From contig CM037782.1 in assembly GCA_021229015.1 (NCBI GenBank), positions 43,863,224-43,927,223 on the forward strand: a stretch of 64,000 nucleotides of DNA, in the 5' to 3' direction. This document shows positions 21,000-34,839 of this stretch, one piece after another. The DNA comes from Solen grandis. Taxonomy: Eukaryota > Mollusca > Bivalvia > Adapedonta > Solenidae. A program made the translations under genes and the position numbers. The notes beneath the pieces were generated by a model. The model had not been told where the DNA came from, ran no database searches, and worked only from the letters and a program-made list of their open reading frames with translations. Positions within the stretch are counted from its first letter, which is position 1. Each line of letters begins with the position of its first letter.

Positions 21000-23300
21000 A
21001 TTGTCTCCTTCAAATTACATCTTCTATGAAACAATTAGATAGAAGATAGACACCTGGTGGATGGTCCTTCATAAAAATTGTTTAATTTGATCCGTGTAAT
21101 TCTGCACCTGGCAACCAAATGACGTTTTAACTTGAAGAAATCTCGTTCTGTGAACTTTTTAATACATGCTGACCGAATGACTACCGCATGGTAGTCTGCT
21201 AAATTTTCTGAAACCAAGACAATCCATTTACTATCAGGTTCCTAAGATTAAAATGGTTTCCAACTTCAATAAGGGTGGAAACCCTAAAATATTTTCTTTC
21301 TGACGTCGGTCAGATTTTATATAACACAAATCACTATAAGATTCTCCACAAAATTTGCTTAATGTGACTCCATACAAATGAGATCCTCAAAGTGTGGGAA
21401 TCATTTCTTTATAATTATTATCTCATATGAAGAAACCTTTAGTAGTTTGTTTTTATATATTTGAAAATTGCTGATCGGACTAAAAATTTAGTTTGCGTAT
21501 TAAGCCATACAAATATTTATTTAATATCTTAATCCGTCTCTAATCTACTTGTTTAGAACATTTATGAAGCCTTTTTTAGTTTTATTTAATCAATCAAGGG
21601 TTCGAAACGCATTACTTCAAGGCGTTATCTGCCAACTGAGGAAATGCAACAATCAATGTTTTTTCCACGGGAAGAATATACGTTACTATAGAAATATATG
21701 GGGTTTTAGAAAACAGACGATTCCACACAGACGGAATTTGAAATACCTTGTAAGGCCGCTATTGGGAAAATAGAAGTGGTTACACTGGATTCCAGGGACA
21801 CCACCGATTTGTTAGGTTTGGTATGCGAGCGAGGTTCGAACAAATAAAAAATGATTTTGCAGTCTGTTTTCTTATATAGATATTCCTATAACACGCACAC
21901 CACTTTCCAATCTCCCCCTTTTCCCGGGAAATAGTGGTAGTTGCATCATTAGAGGACGTTCTAAACTCAGATAAACGATTTTTATGTTAAGTTTACTTTC
22001 TCTTGTATGATTGAAGAACAATTAATCCGCATGTTTGATATTTATATGTGGGGTCGATAATTCTCAATCAAGAATAAGTCCGTGTTTTAGAACGGTTAGA
22101 TGTTTGCTCGGAAGATCTAACATTGGAATCTTATTTAATCTCAGACAATTTAAGCCACTAATTGCTGTCATTTATGTCTCTTTCGTGTGGTTTTTCCTAA
22201 TCACATCAGATTTCATTATGCCTATTTCTGTCTCAGTTCCTTTCGCATTTTCCTTTCACGTCATGCATCTTTGTCAATAAAGCCCAGACATTATTCAGTA
22301 TAATTGAATTCACGAGAAAGTCTTCTTTTTGTAAAAGACGAAAGCGTTTTTATCAACGTTTTTTGCTTTCTCGTACTACTCAATATACCTTGACGAATCG
22401 TAATTGAGTGTGATAGAGCGTGCTCTTTATCATTAGTCGGAATAAACAGCAAGACATATTTACTAGTTTCGACATTCGACAGTGTGATTATTGTTGCTGT
22501 TGTAATGGATCGACAGTATTCCAGTGTACTAATTCACTGGTACTATAACCGCAGAATTGCAAATTTCATTTTTATCTTGATTATCAAAAATATATTATAC
22601 ATTTACGATTTTTTTCTCCGGTACTGTATATTAAGAAATGATAAGCAACGGATTCTGACATCACTTGATTACGAACGGCGTAACTTTGTACACATGCTAT
22701 TATTATATTCTATGCACGGTTCGATCAATCTAATATCTTTTTAACACATGCTGTAACGAATCATGATGAAGTAATAACGCGAAATGTCAGCAATTTGTTT
22801 ATCTGCTCCACACTCCACATCCAGTTTTTGGGAGCGTATGTTGTTGTTGTATTTGTAGATTTTGAATCGAGTGATCTGATTGAACGATGTGAAACTGACA
22901 TCGACAGATTGTGGGAAAGTTTTTAAATCATCCAGTCAGAATCGCCGCAAAAAACAAACCGGAAGTTGATAGTGGAGCAGACTTTTATAAATGTACAAAC
23001 TGTTGATATTTCGAGTTACTAGTTCGTTGCCTTTTGACAATGATTCGTTATAGCATTTGTTAATTAAATATCAGATTGATCAAACCGTGTATAGAATATA
23101 ATAGTAGCATACATCTGTACAAAGTTACTACCTCCGTAATCAAGTCATGTCAGATTCCGTTCCTTACCATATTCAATATACGGTACAGAGGGACAAAAAA
23201 TCGTAATTAACATTCCAATGATATTGACATATTTGCAGTTCTAGTGCCAGTGTGCTATTTATATGTGGATAAAAAATGAGCAGGCAGTATGTGGTCTTGA
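21000..23300. other. AT-rich stretch, nothing recognised
   Basis: I found no conserved coding block, tRNA-like box or convincing repeat. Short open frames here (for example 21549-21773 and 22484-22744) have AT-rich composition and no recognisable domain or splice context. Confidence 0.5.
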
Positions 23301-23761
23301 GGAATGTTGGTGTAATCGTGATGAACGTAAGGATCGAGGCAATATTATCCCGATTTATCGTTCATCTTGAGAGAGCGTGATAAAACGTGGAAATCGTATC
23401 TAGTATTGCTCGTCAGTTTGACATTTAACTTGACCTTATTTCACACGTAAATATGACTGCTCAACAACAATAAAAGTTTGGGAACTACTTTTTTTAGTAA
23501 ATAATTAATCCCCACTTTTTGTTTATTCATACCTGGTATATATGAAAATAGAGGTCAAGTTGAATGTCAAATTTAACTAGCAATGCAGGTTAAAACACCT
23601 TAACGTAGCTCACCAGAACTTGATGCTCTGTTGTAGGGGATTTTGGTGAACTTGGGAACACGGTTACTTAACTTCCACTACCATTCCACTACGTTTCTCT
23701 CAAGCTCTATCACTCTCTACTATGATTCGTCAAAATAAATTGAGTTCTCTCAGTAATTCCA

Positions 23762-24151
23762 TCACCGTGGGGCACGTGTTCTTTTGCAATCTTTCCATTG
23801 GTTCCCACGTTCTGTAACGTTCCGATAAGTTCCGGCGCGATTTCCACATTGTGGCTCCACGCTCTGTACTCTGCAAGATTCGTTGCGTTTTCGACACTCT
23901 ACAAAGATATCAGTCAAAAGAGGAAGGAAATGCCAGCAATGATAAAATTGTCTCATCTCCCAAACCACCGCAATAAGCAGCTTAGGAAGCTCCAGCAGAA
24001 GTCCCTGTGGAGCAAGCTGGGAAAAGCACCCAATCTCCACAGAAAGAACTCCCACAGCAGCTAACCATAGCTCCTTCCCCTTTGGAATCTCTGAAGAGAT
24101 AACCAATGCCCCCTTCTTAAACTCACTCCAATCATGCTCGAAACGTGACAA
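23762..24151 (-). CDS. Unrecognised 129-residue reading frame
   Basis: It begins MSRFEHDWSEFKKGALVISS and continues through an L/V-rich segment to a basic C-terminus (RNVTERGNQWKDCKRTRAPR). It is clearly less AT-rich than its surroundings. I recognise no family. The flanks (23340-23410 and 24150-24380) carry scattered 'aatcgtgacaaaacgtga'-type phrases that look like degenerate repeat sequence. It is therefore more likely a repeat-borne or chance frame than a host gene. Confidence 0.2.
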   Translation of the reverse strand: MSRFEHDWSEFKKGALVISSEIPKGKELWLAAVGVLSVEIGCFSQLAPQGLLLELPKLLIAVVWEMRQFYHCWHFLPLLTDIFVECRKRNESCRVQSVEPQCGNRAGTYRNVTERGNQWKDCKRTRAPR

Positions 24152-24399
24152 TCTTGATTAAATCGTGACCATATATCGTAGCAGAGCTTAATAATAATAA
24201 CGGAATCGTGACAAAACGTGATAGCATATCGTGGTAATCGTAAGAGATCTAAAGAGAACTTGAGAGAACATGATGAAAATCGCGGCAGATCTTCACCGGA
24301 ATCGTGTTGGTTTCGTAACAAAACGCTACGGATAGTAACAAATGGTACTGTAAGATAGCATAGGATCGCGTAGTAATACAAAATTCATGCAATAAATCG

Positions 24400-25244
24400 T
24401 GGAGCTCCGCGCTTTTATAAGTTGTGGACATCGTGTCTAAGTGTAACCGAATTTAAATTTAATTTTCAAAACGAAGAAACTATGTTTCTGTTAGACCGCA
24501 CGTGCAGTTTAGTGCCTCGAATATTGAAATGATTGCAATGGCTAAGAAGCCTTGTTAATCTACAAAGAATGATTTTATTTGAAGCTTTATCACACAGTAC
24601 TGTTAGATCATCTATTTTCGTCGCCATTTAACCATACTTGCGCGTAGGTTTGTGGATGTATATTCTTGGATAAATCATTCGCGATGTAAATGAAAATCAG
24701 ACTCCATGAAACTAAGGACTTTACAATGCCCGTCTCGAGCTTATCGCTAAGTAATCCTTACATGATTTACTGATTATATTTTGTTGAACAAGAATGACGG
24801 AAAGCGTTTCTACCTGATGAAAGAATTTAGTTTTACTTAGCGCTAAGTACTCAGGCATTTCGACTATTTCAACCTAAATTTTTGAGAATGCTAGTATTTT
24901 TTATTATTTCTTAATCGGATAGTAGAAATAATCGAGTCGCAAAATTAGTTCGACGTTCGGCTGGACCAGCTAATAAAAATGGAAATTTCGCCTCATTTCA
25001 TAAAACTTATTATAATCTTGAATTTGATCCCACAACTTCAATGACTTCAAAGTAGAATCAAATTCAACATATGTGAATTAAATTTCTGATTTTAATGTTG
25101 TTAAAAATCAGGCTCCATGAAGTTCTGATTCATGTTCATAATAAGGTTATAACCACATGTGGCCAAATCAGATCCACTTTTGTGTTCCTGGATGATGGGT
25201 CGTTGAAGTCTAATATGATAATCAGCAAGACGTCAGTGCCTAAT

Positions 25245-25277
<33 letters not shown>

Positions 25278-26400
25278 TGAGAATATTTAAAAAAAAAACC
25301 AAAGGAATTGAATAAAGGTTATAACTGAAAGAATTAGACTTTTTATTTCATTCTTGAAGACTAATCCATGAATTCTGTTTTCCGTGATTTTACAAAATCT
25401 TTTGATTTTAAGTCACTATTGCTCTCTTTTAATCGTATTATTTATACCGTCTTTTCTTGTACTTGAATGTATTTTGCTACATAAATATACAATCTTGATA
25501 CATGAACAAAATTCTATGAAGTCGTTTTTTATGGTAAGTTTATGCAAACTTCTTTATGTTTTAGATTTAGCTATGCACGTGGTGTTTAAACCATGTCTCC
25601 GTGCGTGTGGTACCCAAAACTTTGTACAACTTGTTTTAAACTGTATGTTAACTTGAACCTTATTCAGCTTAATTAAATGAAATTGTTGTTGTTGTTGTTT
25701 TGTTGTTGTTGTGTTTCTTCGATTATTAATATTGAAATAATGAATAGTGTTATACATCATTGCAGCAGCAACTTAAAATGATATCACAAATTAAATATAA
25801 TTATATCATCAATTGACAATCGGTTAAGCTGAATTTGCAATAACATGTTCGTTGATTATTTATTAAAAGCAATTTCGTGAGTATTCCTGTTTAAGAGAAG
25901 GTGAGGGTTACTATATATGATTAATTTCGTAGGAATGGTTATTCGTGAGTAAAACCTCGACGAAATCCAAGGTAATTAGTCCCCCACGAAAGAATGCGGT
26001 AAAATAGAAGCCGGTGATACTGGTAGGTCATTGTAAAAAGAACAAATCCATTTTCCGGTATATTGGTTTTTACTGATATGGTAAAGTGCCATTGAAATGT
26101 GTAGATTTGTGAAAGCTCCTCTCGGTTTTAAATATCATTGTCGATTGCTGTTGCTAGGTAACTAAATCTAGGAAGTATCACACCTATACATTCTACATCA
26201 ACAACGTAGAAACAAGTATTACAACTTAATTCACATGCTCCAATTTGTTCTATGATAAGAAAAGGTGGTACTATGCTATATAGAATTGCACAATTGTGTC
26301 AACGGTACTTTGTTGGTGAACATTAAAAAGTGAACAATAAAAAATGGGTCCGCCTAGTCACCAGGAGGCCTTGTGTTCGATCTAACAAATAGTTAAAATT
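24400..26400. other. AT-rich stretch with simple repeats only
   Basis: It contains a T-rich tract near 25248-25276, a (GTT)n tract at 25683-25713, and the 12-bp palindrome CTTAGCGCTAAG at 24836-24847. No gene was seen. Confidence 0.5.
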
Positions 26401-26424
26401 GAGACTGGCTTATTCACGCTTGTA

Positions 26425-26530
26425 TTTTACGCCCATGAGGGTAGTTCCAGGACTGGTTAGTACAGTGTCAGGATAATGAGACTGGGTGTGGCATGGTGAC
26501 ATTTGTCTACGGTGTGATATCACAAAAAGG
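26425..26530 (+). mobile_element. SINE family B body fragment
   Basis: GTGTCAGGATAATGAGACTG, then 'ggtgtggcatggtgacatttgtctacggtgtga', matches the body of family B read from its head. No tRNA-like head precedes it. Confidence 0.6.
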
Positions 26531-26857
26531 CAACTATTTATCTCATGTAAACTAATATCCCAAACTGGCTCAAAGCCTAAGCACGCAAGCAAGCAAACAT
26601 GCAGTTGTTTAGTGTTACTACATGCTGGTAAAACGGAATGTTCAGTAAAAGGTCTTATGTTTTTCATTATTTCCGAGTCTGTCGTCATCATGTCATTGTT
26701 GTCAGTATAATTATCAGAGACATCCTTATCATCCGCATTGCTGTAGATACAAGCACACCACAGTTTCATCTTGATTAATATACATCGATTTGGAAACAAG
26801 TTTTTACATCTTATACTTACATCTCTCGACGCTTCCTGGAGAGACCAGTTCTTGGCG

Positions 26858-26957
26858 CCTGAGAAAATCATGGAAAATCCTCCCCTCCCCCTTTCCAACT
26901 GGGTTCGAATCCACAACCTTCGGATCCGCACGTTGCCACTGGGCCACGGCGCCCTTT
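26858..26957 (-). mobile_element. SINE family C head (tRNA-derived)
   Basis: Read on the - strand, GGCGCCGTGGCCCAGTGGCA (A box), a GGATCCGAAGGTTGTG anticodon-arm region and GGATTCGAACCC (B box) form a tRNA-like promoter. Similar heads lie on the - strand at 45655-45715, 54930-55045, 55352-55475 and 57835-57935. Confidence 0.65.
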
Positions 26958-27164
26958 GGTTTATCACGGTCGGGAATCAAACCCGCAACCTACCGATCCC
27001 GGGGCTATATTTAGAAATTCGGAGCTATATTTAGAAATTTATATTTATAGATTTCCCTCTGTTTTACTACACAGTGAAAAAAGTCCAAATTGTGTTTTCT
27101 CTCTTATCACAAAATGGTGACAATTTTCTTGTTTATTTCAGTACGATTGCGTTATGGAAGTCGA

Positions 27165-27330
27165 AACTGAATAAAAATGTGTTGAAAATCGATGCTGGAG
27201 ATACCGTGTTTAATATATTGTGCCGAAAAAGAAAGTACGCAGGAGGAAAAATCGCAAAACATTCGGAGATATTTCAAAACATGACTGGCTGGAATTTCCA
27301 GCGATAGCCAACAATAAATAAAAACAAGAA
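27165..27330 (+). repeat. Dispersed repeat shared with 31141-31290
   Basis: Both contain 'aatcgatgctggagata.cgtg', 'aaaaagg/gaaagta' and 'tggctggaatttcc' in the same order. The 77-residue frame at 27074-27307 covers this repeat and is not a recognisable protein. Confidence 0.55.
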
Positions 27331-27708
27331 AAAATTAAAACAAAACATTTTAATGGACGGCTTATAATAAGCATACTGTCCCCCTCTTTTTCTCTTTTCT
27401 ATAACCTAACCTGTCTATGCACAGGACCTTTATGTTAAATATAAAATATAATAAATAAAATAATAATAATGACCTCTCTTAATATAAATATTATTTATAT
27501 AGAGAGAGGCAGTTATTACTTTATAATTTTCCCTGCACGAGTCCCGAGTGTCTCTAGGCTTAAATAATATGACTCCCAGTTAAATAGCCTTTTCCGTATT
27601 ACTTATGGCATCTTGTGGATGCACTGAAATTTAAACTTTGAATCCTGACAGCGAAAACATTACATCTAAGATGTAAAGTGCATGGGTAAAAAATCATTGG
27701 AGTGGTCA

Positions 27709-27736
27709 GTGTGTGTGTGTGTGTGTGTGTGTGTGG
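27709..27736 (+). repeat. (GT)n microsatellite
   Basis: Pure GT tract in AT-rich DNA. Confidence 0.85.
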
Positions 27737-27851
27737 TTATTTTTTTGTTTAAAATCAAAAGGAAGCAAATACAAATTAACAAAAGCAATATAAAGGATGT
27801 ATCAAATTACTATTTTAAACAAACTATACAAATATAACTCAAGAATTTCCA

Positions 27852-27852
<1 letters not shown>

Positions 27853-27924
<72 letters not shown>
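27853..27924 (+). repeat. Poly-A (30) followed by (TA)n
   Basis: 30 A then about 21 TA units. Just to the right (about 27935-28020) 'cccagctgggatagaaatcatgacct' and 'ctcttaccaattgagttatt' look like a reversed tRNA-derived head, so the A-tract may be the tail region of a SINE or a separate slippage product. Confidence 0.8.
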
Positions 27925-27926
<2 letters not shown>

Positions 27927-28705
27927 AAAAAAAGTCCCAGCTGGGATAGAAATCATGACCTCTTGAAGGAAAAAAAAAGTTCCGAACGACGCTCTTACCA
28001 ATTGAGTTATTTCAACAAGTGTAAAAGACGTATGTAAATAAGGCTATAAATAATCAACCTGATCAAATCAGCAGGACTAGCACTACACATACAATTGCTG
28101 TATTGATATCTAGACCATGCGTTCTTTATAATACGGTTACATATTAACAAGATAAACATTACGTATTACTTATCCCACCCATCATGTAATAATTAAACTA
28201 CTATGTATAATTAAAGTCTCAATACAGAGGACATGAAATGTGCAATGTCCAGTCCGACGGGTGAAGCGATAAGTTGGTCCTGACCGATATGTATGTAAAC
28301 GTCATTAAAATACATACATCTTCTGACTAACAATCTATCAAATATGATAAATTACGCTGGAAGCTATTTAAAACAAACACAAATCACGTATTTGATACCC
28401 CCAAACAATCACATAGAAAAATATCGGTCACTGAAAACTATTACTATAACAAATTTACATTCGACTGCAATACCAATTTTGCACATGCGCAAACGGAAGT
28501 ATAAACCCATTTTAATTGGACATACTAATATATATACAGTACTTAATAACAGTAATGTACTCGTATATACAGTACTGAATACCGTCCAGAAAAATCATGT
28601 TTATGTAACAGATGGTGAAAAAGCACAGTGGATGAAGTAGCCAGTCTGTTCGGCATCGCAAAGGATGTGGGTTCGAGTCCTAGGAAAGTGACTTTTTTCT
28701 TGAAC

Positions 28706-28736
<31 letters not shown>

Positions 28737-28879
28737 ATTATTATTATTTGTTGTTTTTAAGTATTTTTAACTTTTAATTGCAATATAATACATACATATT
28801 TTGTCATAATGAAAATAAGTATATTAAGTACATGTGTATAAAAAAAAACACTTAGTTACATGCAATTCAAATCTCTGAC

Positions 28880-29010
28880 AGAAAGTGTGTTGCCTTTCAT
28901 TAAATATTTCTATAATCTTACAAACTGTAGGTAAGAGAGATGGGGAGAGAAAGAGTGGCGATATGTTTATTGTAAGCAATCCATTGAGACAAATGACGTG
29001 TTTATCTTTT
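28880..29010 (+). repeat. Dispersed repeat shared with 31390-31480
   Basis: 'ctgtaggtaagagagatggggagagaaagagtggc' here matches 'ctgtaggcaagagaaatagggagagtaagagtggc' at about 31405-31440. The family is unknown. Confidence 0.5.
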
Positions 29011-30129
29011 TAACAACCGTGTTCAAGCAAGGTTAAAGTGGGTTTATAACATTGGGTTCATTGTCGTCGCTTGAAATTTGATCCTCGCTTATTAAACTTA
29101 CTATGATAAACAAAAGAATACGACAGCATCATATTAAAAACTTTGTTCTCTCAGCGCTATCAGCGCTTTGATTTTTAGCGCAAACTGGTTCGAAAAATTG
29201 TTAAACTTCGGCAACAGAGAGTCACACACACATTGAGATTTTGTTATCTTTTATGGTTTAACATTGCAATGTCAGAAAATGTTATTTTTATTCATTTTTT
29301 TTTTTTACATCCTGGATTATTTTTTAACTAAAACATGCTTCTAGGCCCTTACAAACCCGCATATTGTCAGGCACAGATGCAGCAATTTTTATTGTGATGT
29401 CAGAGCTTAGAGGCATGCTCTCCGGGGAAAAAAATGTAGTATGATGGAGATGCATTCTGAACGATAACTGGTGAAAGAGTGATAGTTACTTCAGTTGAAG
29501 AGCATCCATAAATAGGCAAAAATACTAACGACTGCTTTGAAAGTGGAGGTTCGAATCCCAGTAGGAAAAATGTTATTTCTATTTTCGTTAACCGTTACAT
29601 CTGTTTCACTCATCTCGGATATAGAAAGAAAAAATAGTTTTATTTTATTCTTTTTTTTTTCTTTTTTTTTTTTCTTTTTTTTTAATTTGTTGTATAGGTA
29701 TTTATCCGATAAGTCATGCTAAGTTTAATTAAAAATGTAGAACCTGTTACATTGAAAGAATAAAAAAAGCACTCGGCAAAATTAACCAAAATAATTCTCA
29801 ATAATTCGGGCAAACTTTGAAGTATTTTGAGTCCAAAAAAAGTCATTTAAGATGTATGATTTATTTGCAGAATGCTATTTTATGTTTATAAACATGAATA
29901 AATAACAAATATTCTTCGTATAGGATGTGATATAAATGATCAGAGTTTTAGATAAAACGAGAGGGACATCATGGCCATTATCATCAAAGTCTCTATTCAG
30001 ACTAAATGAGAAAACTAGCCAAACATTTTTAGGGACTCATATTTAGGGAATCAAAATCACGTGATTACAGTATAGGATAATGGGCTAATCATATGTTCAA
30101 AACAGAATTTAATTCTGTGTATTGGTTTT

Positions 30130-30320
30130 AGAGGAAATGATTTTTAAAGTTTTGAAATAAAATGGTGTTGGTTGCCATGGCAACCAAAGTTCTGCATGGA
30201 TCGGAGTTATTTTAGTAATTTTGTGGAGGTTCACCCACGCATGATTCATGCCAAGTTTCGTCAATTTCTATCCGGCTTCAGAGCAGATGATGAGGGTGGA
30301 GGGTGATCCCAAAAGCCCAT
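30130..30320 (+). repeat. Fragment of a common bivalve dispersed repeat
   Basis: The phrases 'ggttgccatggcaacc', 'ggaggttcaccca.gcatgattcatgccaa.tttcgtcaa' and 'ttcagagcagatgatga' form a characteristic mid-repetitive sequence that I associate with bivalve genomes. The link is from memory of the phrase pattern, not from a search. Confidence 0.4.
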
Positions 30321-31140
30321 CTTGAGAACGTTGTGAAGAATTCAGAAGAGTTCAACCTACACTTTTATGCAACAGGGACTCAATATAGAGTACAACCAGT
30401 ATTTCAATAATCATATGCGTAGGGGTGCGAAACCGGATGCTCTTAAGTGGTTCTCTAGAGTTTGTCTTTGGACCTATCTCAGAAATGTACCTCTGGATAT
30501 AATGTAGTAAAATGATCTCCCTGCTTCCAGGGATCACGCCCGCTATTGCACTACAACGGAACTTCTTAATCAAGGGGCATAATGTGTCTGAATATCATCC
30601 CTCAGGTACCTGGGTGTCATTTAGACAAGTAACCTGGAGCTGAACTCCTCGGAGCGGAATGATGAATATCTCTTATTCCTTTATACAGTTAATCTCACCG
30701 GCGGATACTGTTTCTATTTTACCGATATTTCATTTCGATACAGATGATATTTATTGTATCTATGCTTACAGTGAAGATGGCAATTTATTTTTTATGAACT
30801 ATTAATGTCTCAGATGTAATTGATAACCGCAGTATACCGGTTTATTGTATATATCAATACGGTTGCTATGGTTTTTATTTTAATATTAAAAATTGCTTGT
30901 TTATGAACGCGACAATATATACCAGAAGATAAAGTTTTGTCATCATGATACAATTTAAAGGTTCACCGGAATGGTCTTTCTTTCTATTCACCAACACCAT
31001 CACTGAAAATAGAGAAGAAAGGATAGATATAATAAGATGAAAATATAAAATTTAATATTGCTATGTCGATATGCAAAACATTACCCTTGTAGCCTGATAG
31101 ATGTAGATATAATACGGATATATTAATTCAAAACCTATTC

Positions 31141-31480
31141 AAAATGTTTTGATATATAAATAATCGATGCTGGAGATAACGTGCTTTATAAACTGTAATA
31201 AAAAAGGTAAACGCACAAGCGAGTCAATCGCAATTCTTGAACCATCATTGGCTGGAATTTCCCCAGGTAGTAATCAATAACAATTATGCGCTCGGTTCAT
31301 AAAAGCTGAAATCTAAAGACAATACCATAAATAAAATAATGACAAATATTTTAAGATTTGCTTCCTTTTAGTTTAGATAAACATATTGATAAAAATCTTA
31401 TCAACTGTAGGCAAGAGAAATAGGGAGAGTAAGAGTGGCAGTGTGCATGTTGTTATCAGTGCATTAAACAATTTACATAA
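31141..31480 (+). repeat. Second copies of two dispersed repeats
   Basis: Contains the partners of 27165-27330 (at 31141-31290) and 28880-29010 (at 31390-31480) in the same relative order, suggesting one diverged parent element or a local duplication. Confidence 0.45.
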
Positions 31481-31599
31481 AAAATTTGATAAACAACAGA
31501 AATGCGACATTATCACATTTAAATCTCCTCTTTATATGTTTATATTTAATCATCCCTTCGGAATGTTGTTATTTAATGACTAAATCGCACATTTTGATA

Positions 31600-33650
31600 A
31601 CATTGGGGCTATTCCAGATGGGCGTAGTCCGAAAAAGTCCATCGACCATTTGGGCAGCAACAATGTAGTTCTAATCCCTCCTGAATCATCAAAATTTGCA
31701 ATTCAATCCTTAGCTTTCATACACGCCTTGATGGAAGCAAGAGTTGGAATAGCTAAATGGCGTATCTAGGAACCGTCTTACTGCTGTTTCCTTCGAAAGA
31801 ACAATGCGCACATGTATACTGGGGAAAAAAATGAAAAAAAATCCTAAATGCTCGTTTTCTTTTTTAAACCTATATTCTTATCAGCCTTCCATTAATCTAA
31901 TTCATCTTATTCTAGATCTGCTTTAAAATTCCATTTACAATCTTCCACATTCAATTTAGATCGTCTGCAAGATTTTGGAAAGTAGCCAAAATGTTTGCTT
32001 TCATTTATTGCTCGTTGTGAAACTACCACGCCTTATGTATTCTTCTTCCATATAAAAGTTTGTTATGGATCACGTGATAAATTAGTGTAGCTCGTCGATT
32101 TATATTTACATTTGCCGCGTATTAGAACATCGTTAAAGAATGCAGTTGGAATGTAAGAATCATTCATTACATAGTTCACTCCTCATAGTACATCACGACA
32201 ATTGGGCTCACAAACTTTTTTTTTTCGGACACTTTTTTCTGATGCTTTGATTTTATTGTACATAGGTCCCCGATAAATGAGTTAGCTTTTCAATCCCCTT
32301 TTTACATACAACCATTCTCGATAGAACAATGGAATCGGTCACAAATCGTTGACTCAGACAGCTTATTTTAATTTCATATCTTATGACTGAGCATCTGTTT
32401 CTCATGTCATTTATACAGCTTATACTCTATGTAGGTTGATTAAAGTAATCTGAAGAAAGCTTTTATTTTATCATAATCAATTTGATATAACCTTATTTGA
32501 GTTTGAATGATTACGTCATGATTACGTCATGTTTTGTTATGTATTTTATCCATGTCCCTCAACCATACTTGAACAACATCTAACAGGCGGAAAAAATTGG
32601 GTATTCGAACCACATACCTCTCGAATATTAACGGGTTACTCTACAAACTGAGCAATCGTAGCAGCCAGTGAAACTGCTTGCCATAAGACGGGTTGAAACG
32701 AAGGGGGATTTCATTGTCACCAAGTACGATGCAATTGTCAAGAAGCAGTGAGCAAATTTAGCAACCATGGAGATGCTGGATCTCATAAAGCATTATATCC
32801 TTATAACCAAGGACAATGGAATGCAACGAAGCACATTGCTACCAGGCAGAAGCGAATGTCACACACATAATGCACTTGCCAGAAGCATTCGTCGATATCA
32901 ACAAGCGCACAAGGATACTACCAAGCAATATGACAATGTCATCAAACACAATAACAAAGTCACCAAGCATGATATAATTTTTGCTTAAATACCATTTCAT
33001 AAACCATTACTACATTTGTTTTCTGTTTATTTCAGTTTTAATCAATAAAACAAAGTGCACCGTCATCGGGCTCATTGTTTATTTGTTCGGACCAAAAACT
33101 GGTGCATCACTTTTGCATTCATCGCATACTATCGCAGCACACAGAGTTCTGTCGCGGAATGCTACTTGTCTTTTATCTGAAAGATAATGTCGTCTTAATA
33201 GGAGACGAAATGCATATGTCAGCAACAAGCATGGTGGATTGGCGTCAAGGAAACAAGATTGACGCAAAAATCCCATATTTAGTGATGCCATACCTTGCGA
33301 ACGCAATTCATTGATAATAATATAAAGTCTCTCTATAGGCACATTGATGGCCACATGAGGATAAACATTGTAACTGTATCCCCCTTAGCTATATCCAACT
33401 TTATTATTTGTCTGTATAATGATTCAACGGTTCATATTACCGTGTATCGTCCATAGCTATACCGGTATGTAAGGATCGTATACATCTTGTAATGAGACAA
33501 TTTCCCCGGATAAATGGCACTTTATTGCCATGGTTTTGTAATTTGATATTCTGTATTGTTATGAGACTATTTGATAAAGAAATCATAGAGTTTTTTTTTT
33601 TTTATTTTTCGTTCAACGTCACACCGACATTTTAATCATTCGGGGGAATT
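31600..33650. other. AT-rich stretch, no gene recognised
   Basis: A reversed tRNA-like head is suggested at about 32600-32680 (TATTCGAACCACATACCTC..). Short frames at 32767-32988 and 33075-33354 show no domain. Confidence 0.4.
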
Positions 33651-33659
33651 TAAAGTAAA

Positions 33660-33790
33660 TAAATTAGACATAGTGCTCTCTCACAGTGATACCAGGTATA
33701 CACATGTGTAATTATGCTATACCCAGTCACAATACCCTGACACTGGGCCAACTGTCCTAAAACTACCCCCATAGCAGGGCTCACACTGTC
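33660..33790 (-). mobile_element. SINE family B fragment
   Basis: 'gataccaggtatacacatgtgtaattatgctatacccagtcacaa' and 'cctgacactgggccaactgtcct' match the family B body in the same orientation as the 5590-5805 copy; the tRNA head is missing. Confidence 0.6.
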
Positions 33791-34697
33791 GGGCGCCAAA
33801 GGTGCCAAATGCGACAAAATTATAAAACTGGCGCAAGATTTTTCTAATTGGCGAATGTGTTTGGCGCATACGAAGAAGAAATCAGTTTTTAAGTTCTGTA
33901 ATGCACAAAATACAGGTCGCTCTTCACTGTATACTAATAAAAGTAACCAGCACATGTTGTGGGATTATCCAATCAACACGCATTCTAAGGCTTCCTAATT
34001 ATGCAAAGATGTGGAATACTCGGATGGTATTGGAAGCTTATAACTTGTTTACATTTGTCACACTCTGTACCGACTTTTGTTTTACCGTAGTTGGGAACTG
34101 GTGATGAAATTGCGCAATCATCACAATGGCGGCCATTTTCGAAAAACATCAGCAAGGTTTCATTACTACGGTTTCTTTTAAAAAATTTGAATTGATTAAT
34201 CGGTTAACCTAGCTAGATTCCAACAGGAAAATACATAGTTGTACCGATAATTATTTATAAATGACTCGATACTAATCGCTAAGGGAGCGAGTCAAAATGT
34301 ATCCAAACCAAAACGTACCCAATATATAACGTACCCATTTTTTTTTTTTAATTTCATTTCATATTTTCATAAAATATTTTTAGTCAGGTTATTATTTATG
34401 ATTTTGTTTGAAAATATTTTTTTGACAATTGAATGAAAAATTTATTTCCATATACAAATGTATTTTTTATTTCTTTTTATTTATTAATATTATGCAACGA
34501 TAGAATGTGTCTTTGACAGTTCAAATATAACAAATATATATATCTTACAAGTATATAAAGGAAATAAAGTTCTCTGAAAATATACTGGAGCCACTTGCAT
34601 TAAATTTCGCTCCAACTTCTAAAATTTGACTCTAATTTTTCTCATTTGGCGAATGTTTTGGCGCAAACATTTTAACAACCAGGGTGAGCCCTCTAAC
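33773..34697. mobile_element. Possible hAT-like non-autonomous element
   Basis: The left end CAGGGCTCACACTG and the right end CAGGGTGAGCCCTC give an inverted match of about 10 bp (AGGGCTCAC). CAGGG ends are typical of hAT elements. Internal 'tggcgaatgt.tttggcgca' occurs twice (about 33850 and 34647). No convincing 8-bp target duplication was found, so the boundaries are tentative. Confidence 0.3.
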
Positions 34698-34839
34698 ATT
34701 TTACCAACTTTGAAATAGTGTTGACATTCCTTAACGAACACTTCTCGTTTAAAGGTCTGAGTTCCAGTCTTCCTCCCTTTGAATGGCAAGTTTCAACAAT
34801 ATCCCTGGTGTTCGAGATGTTAAATTCACTAAATCCCTT

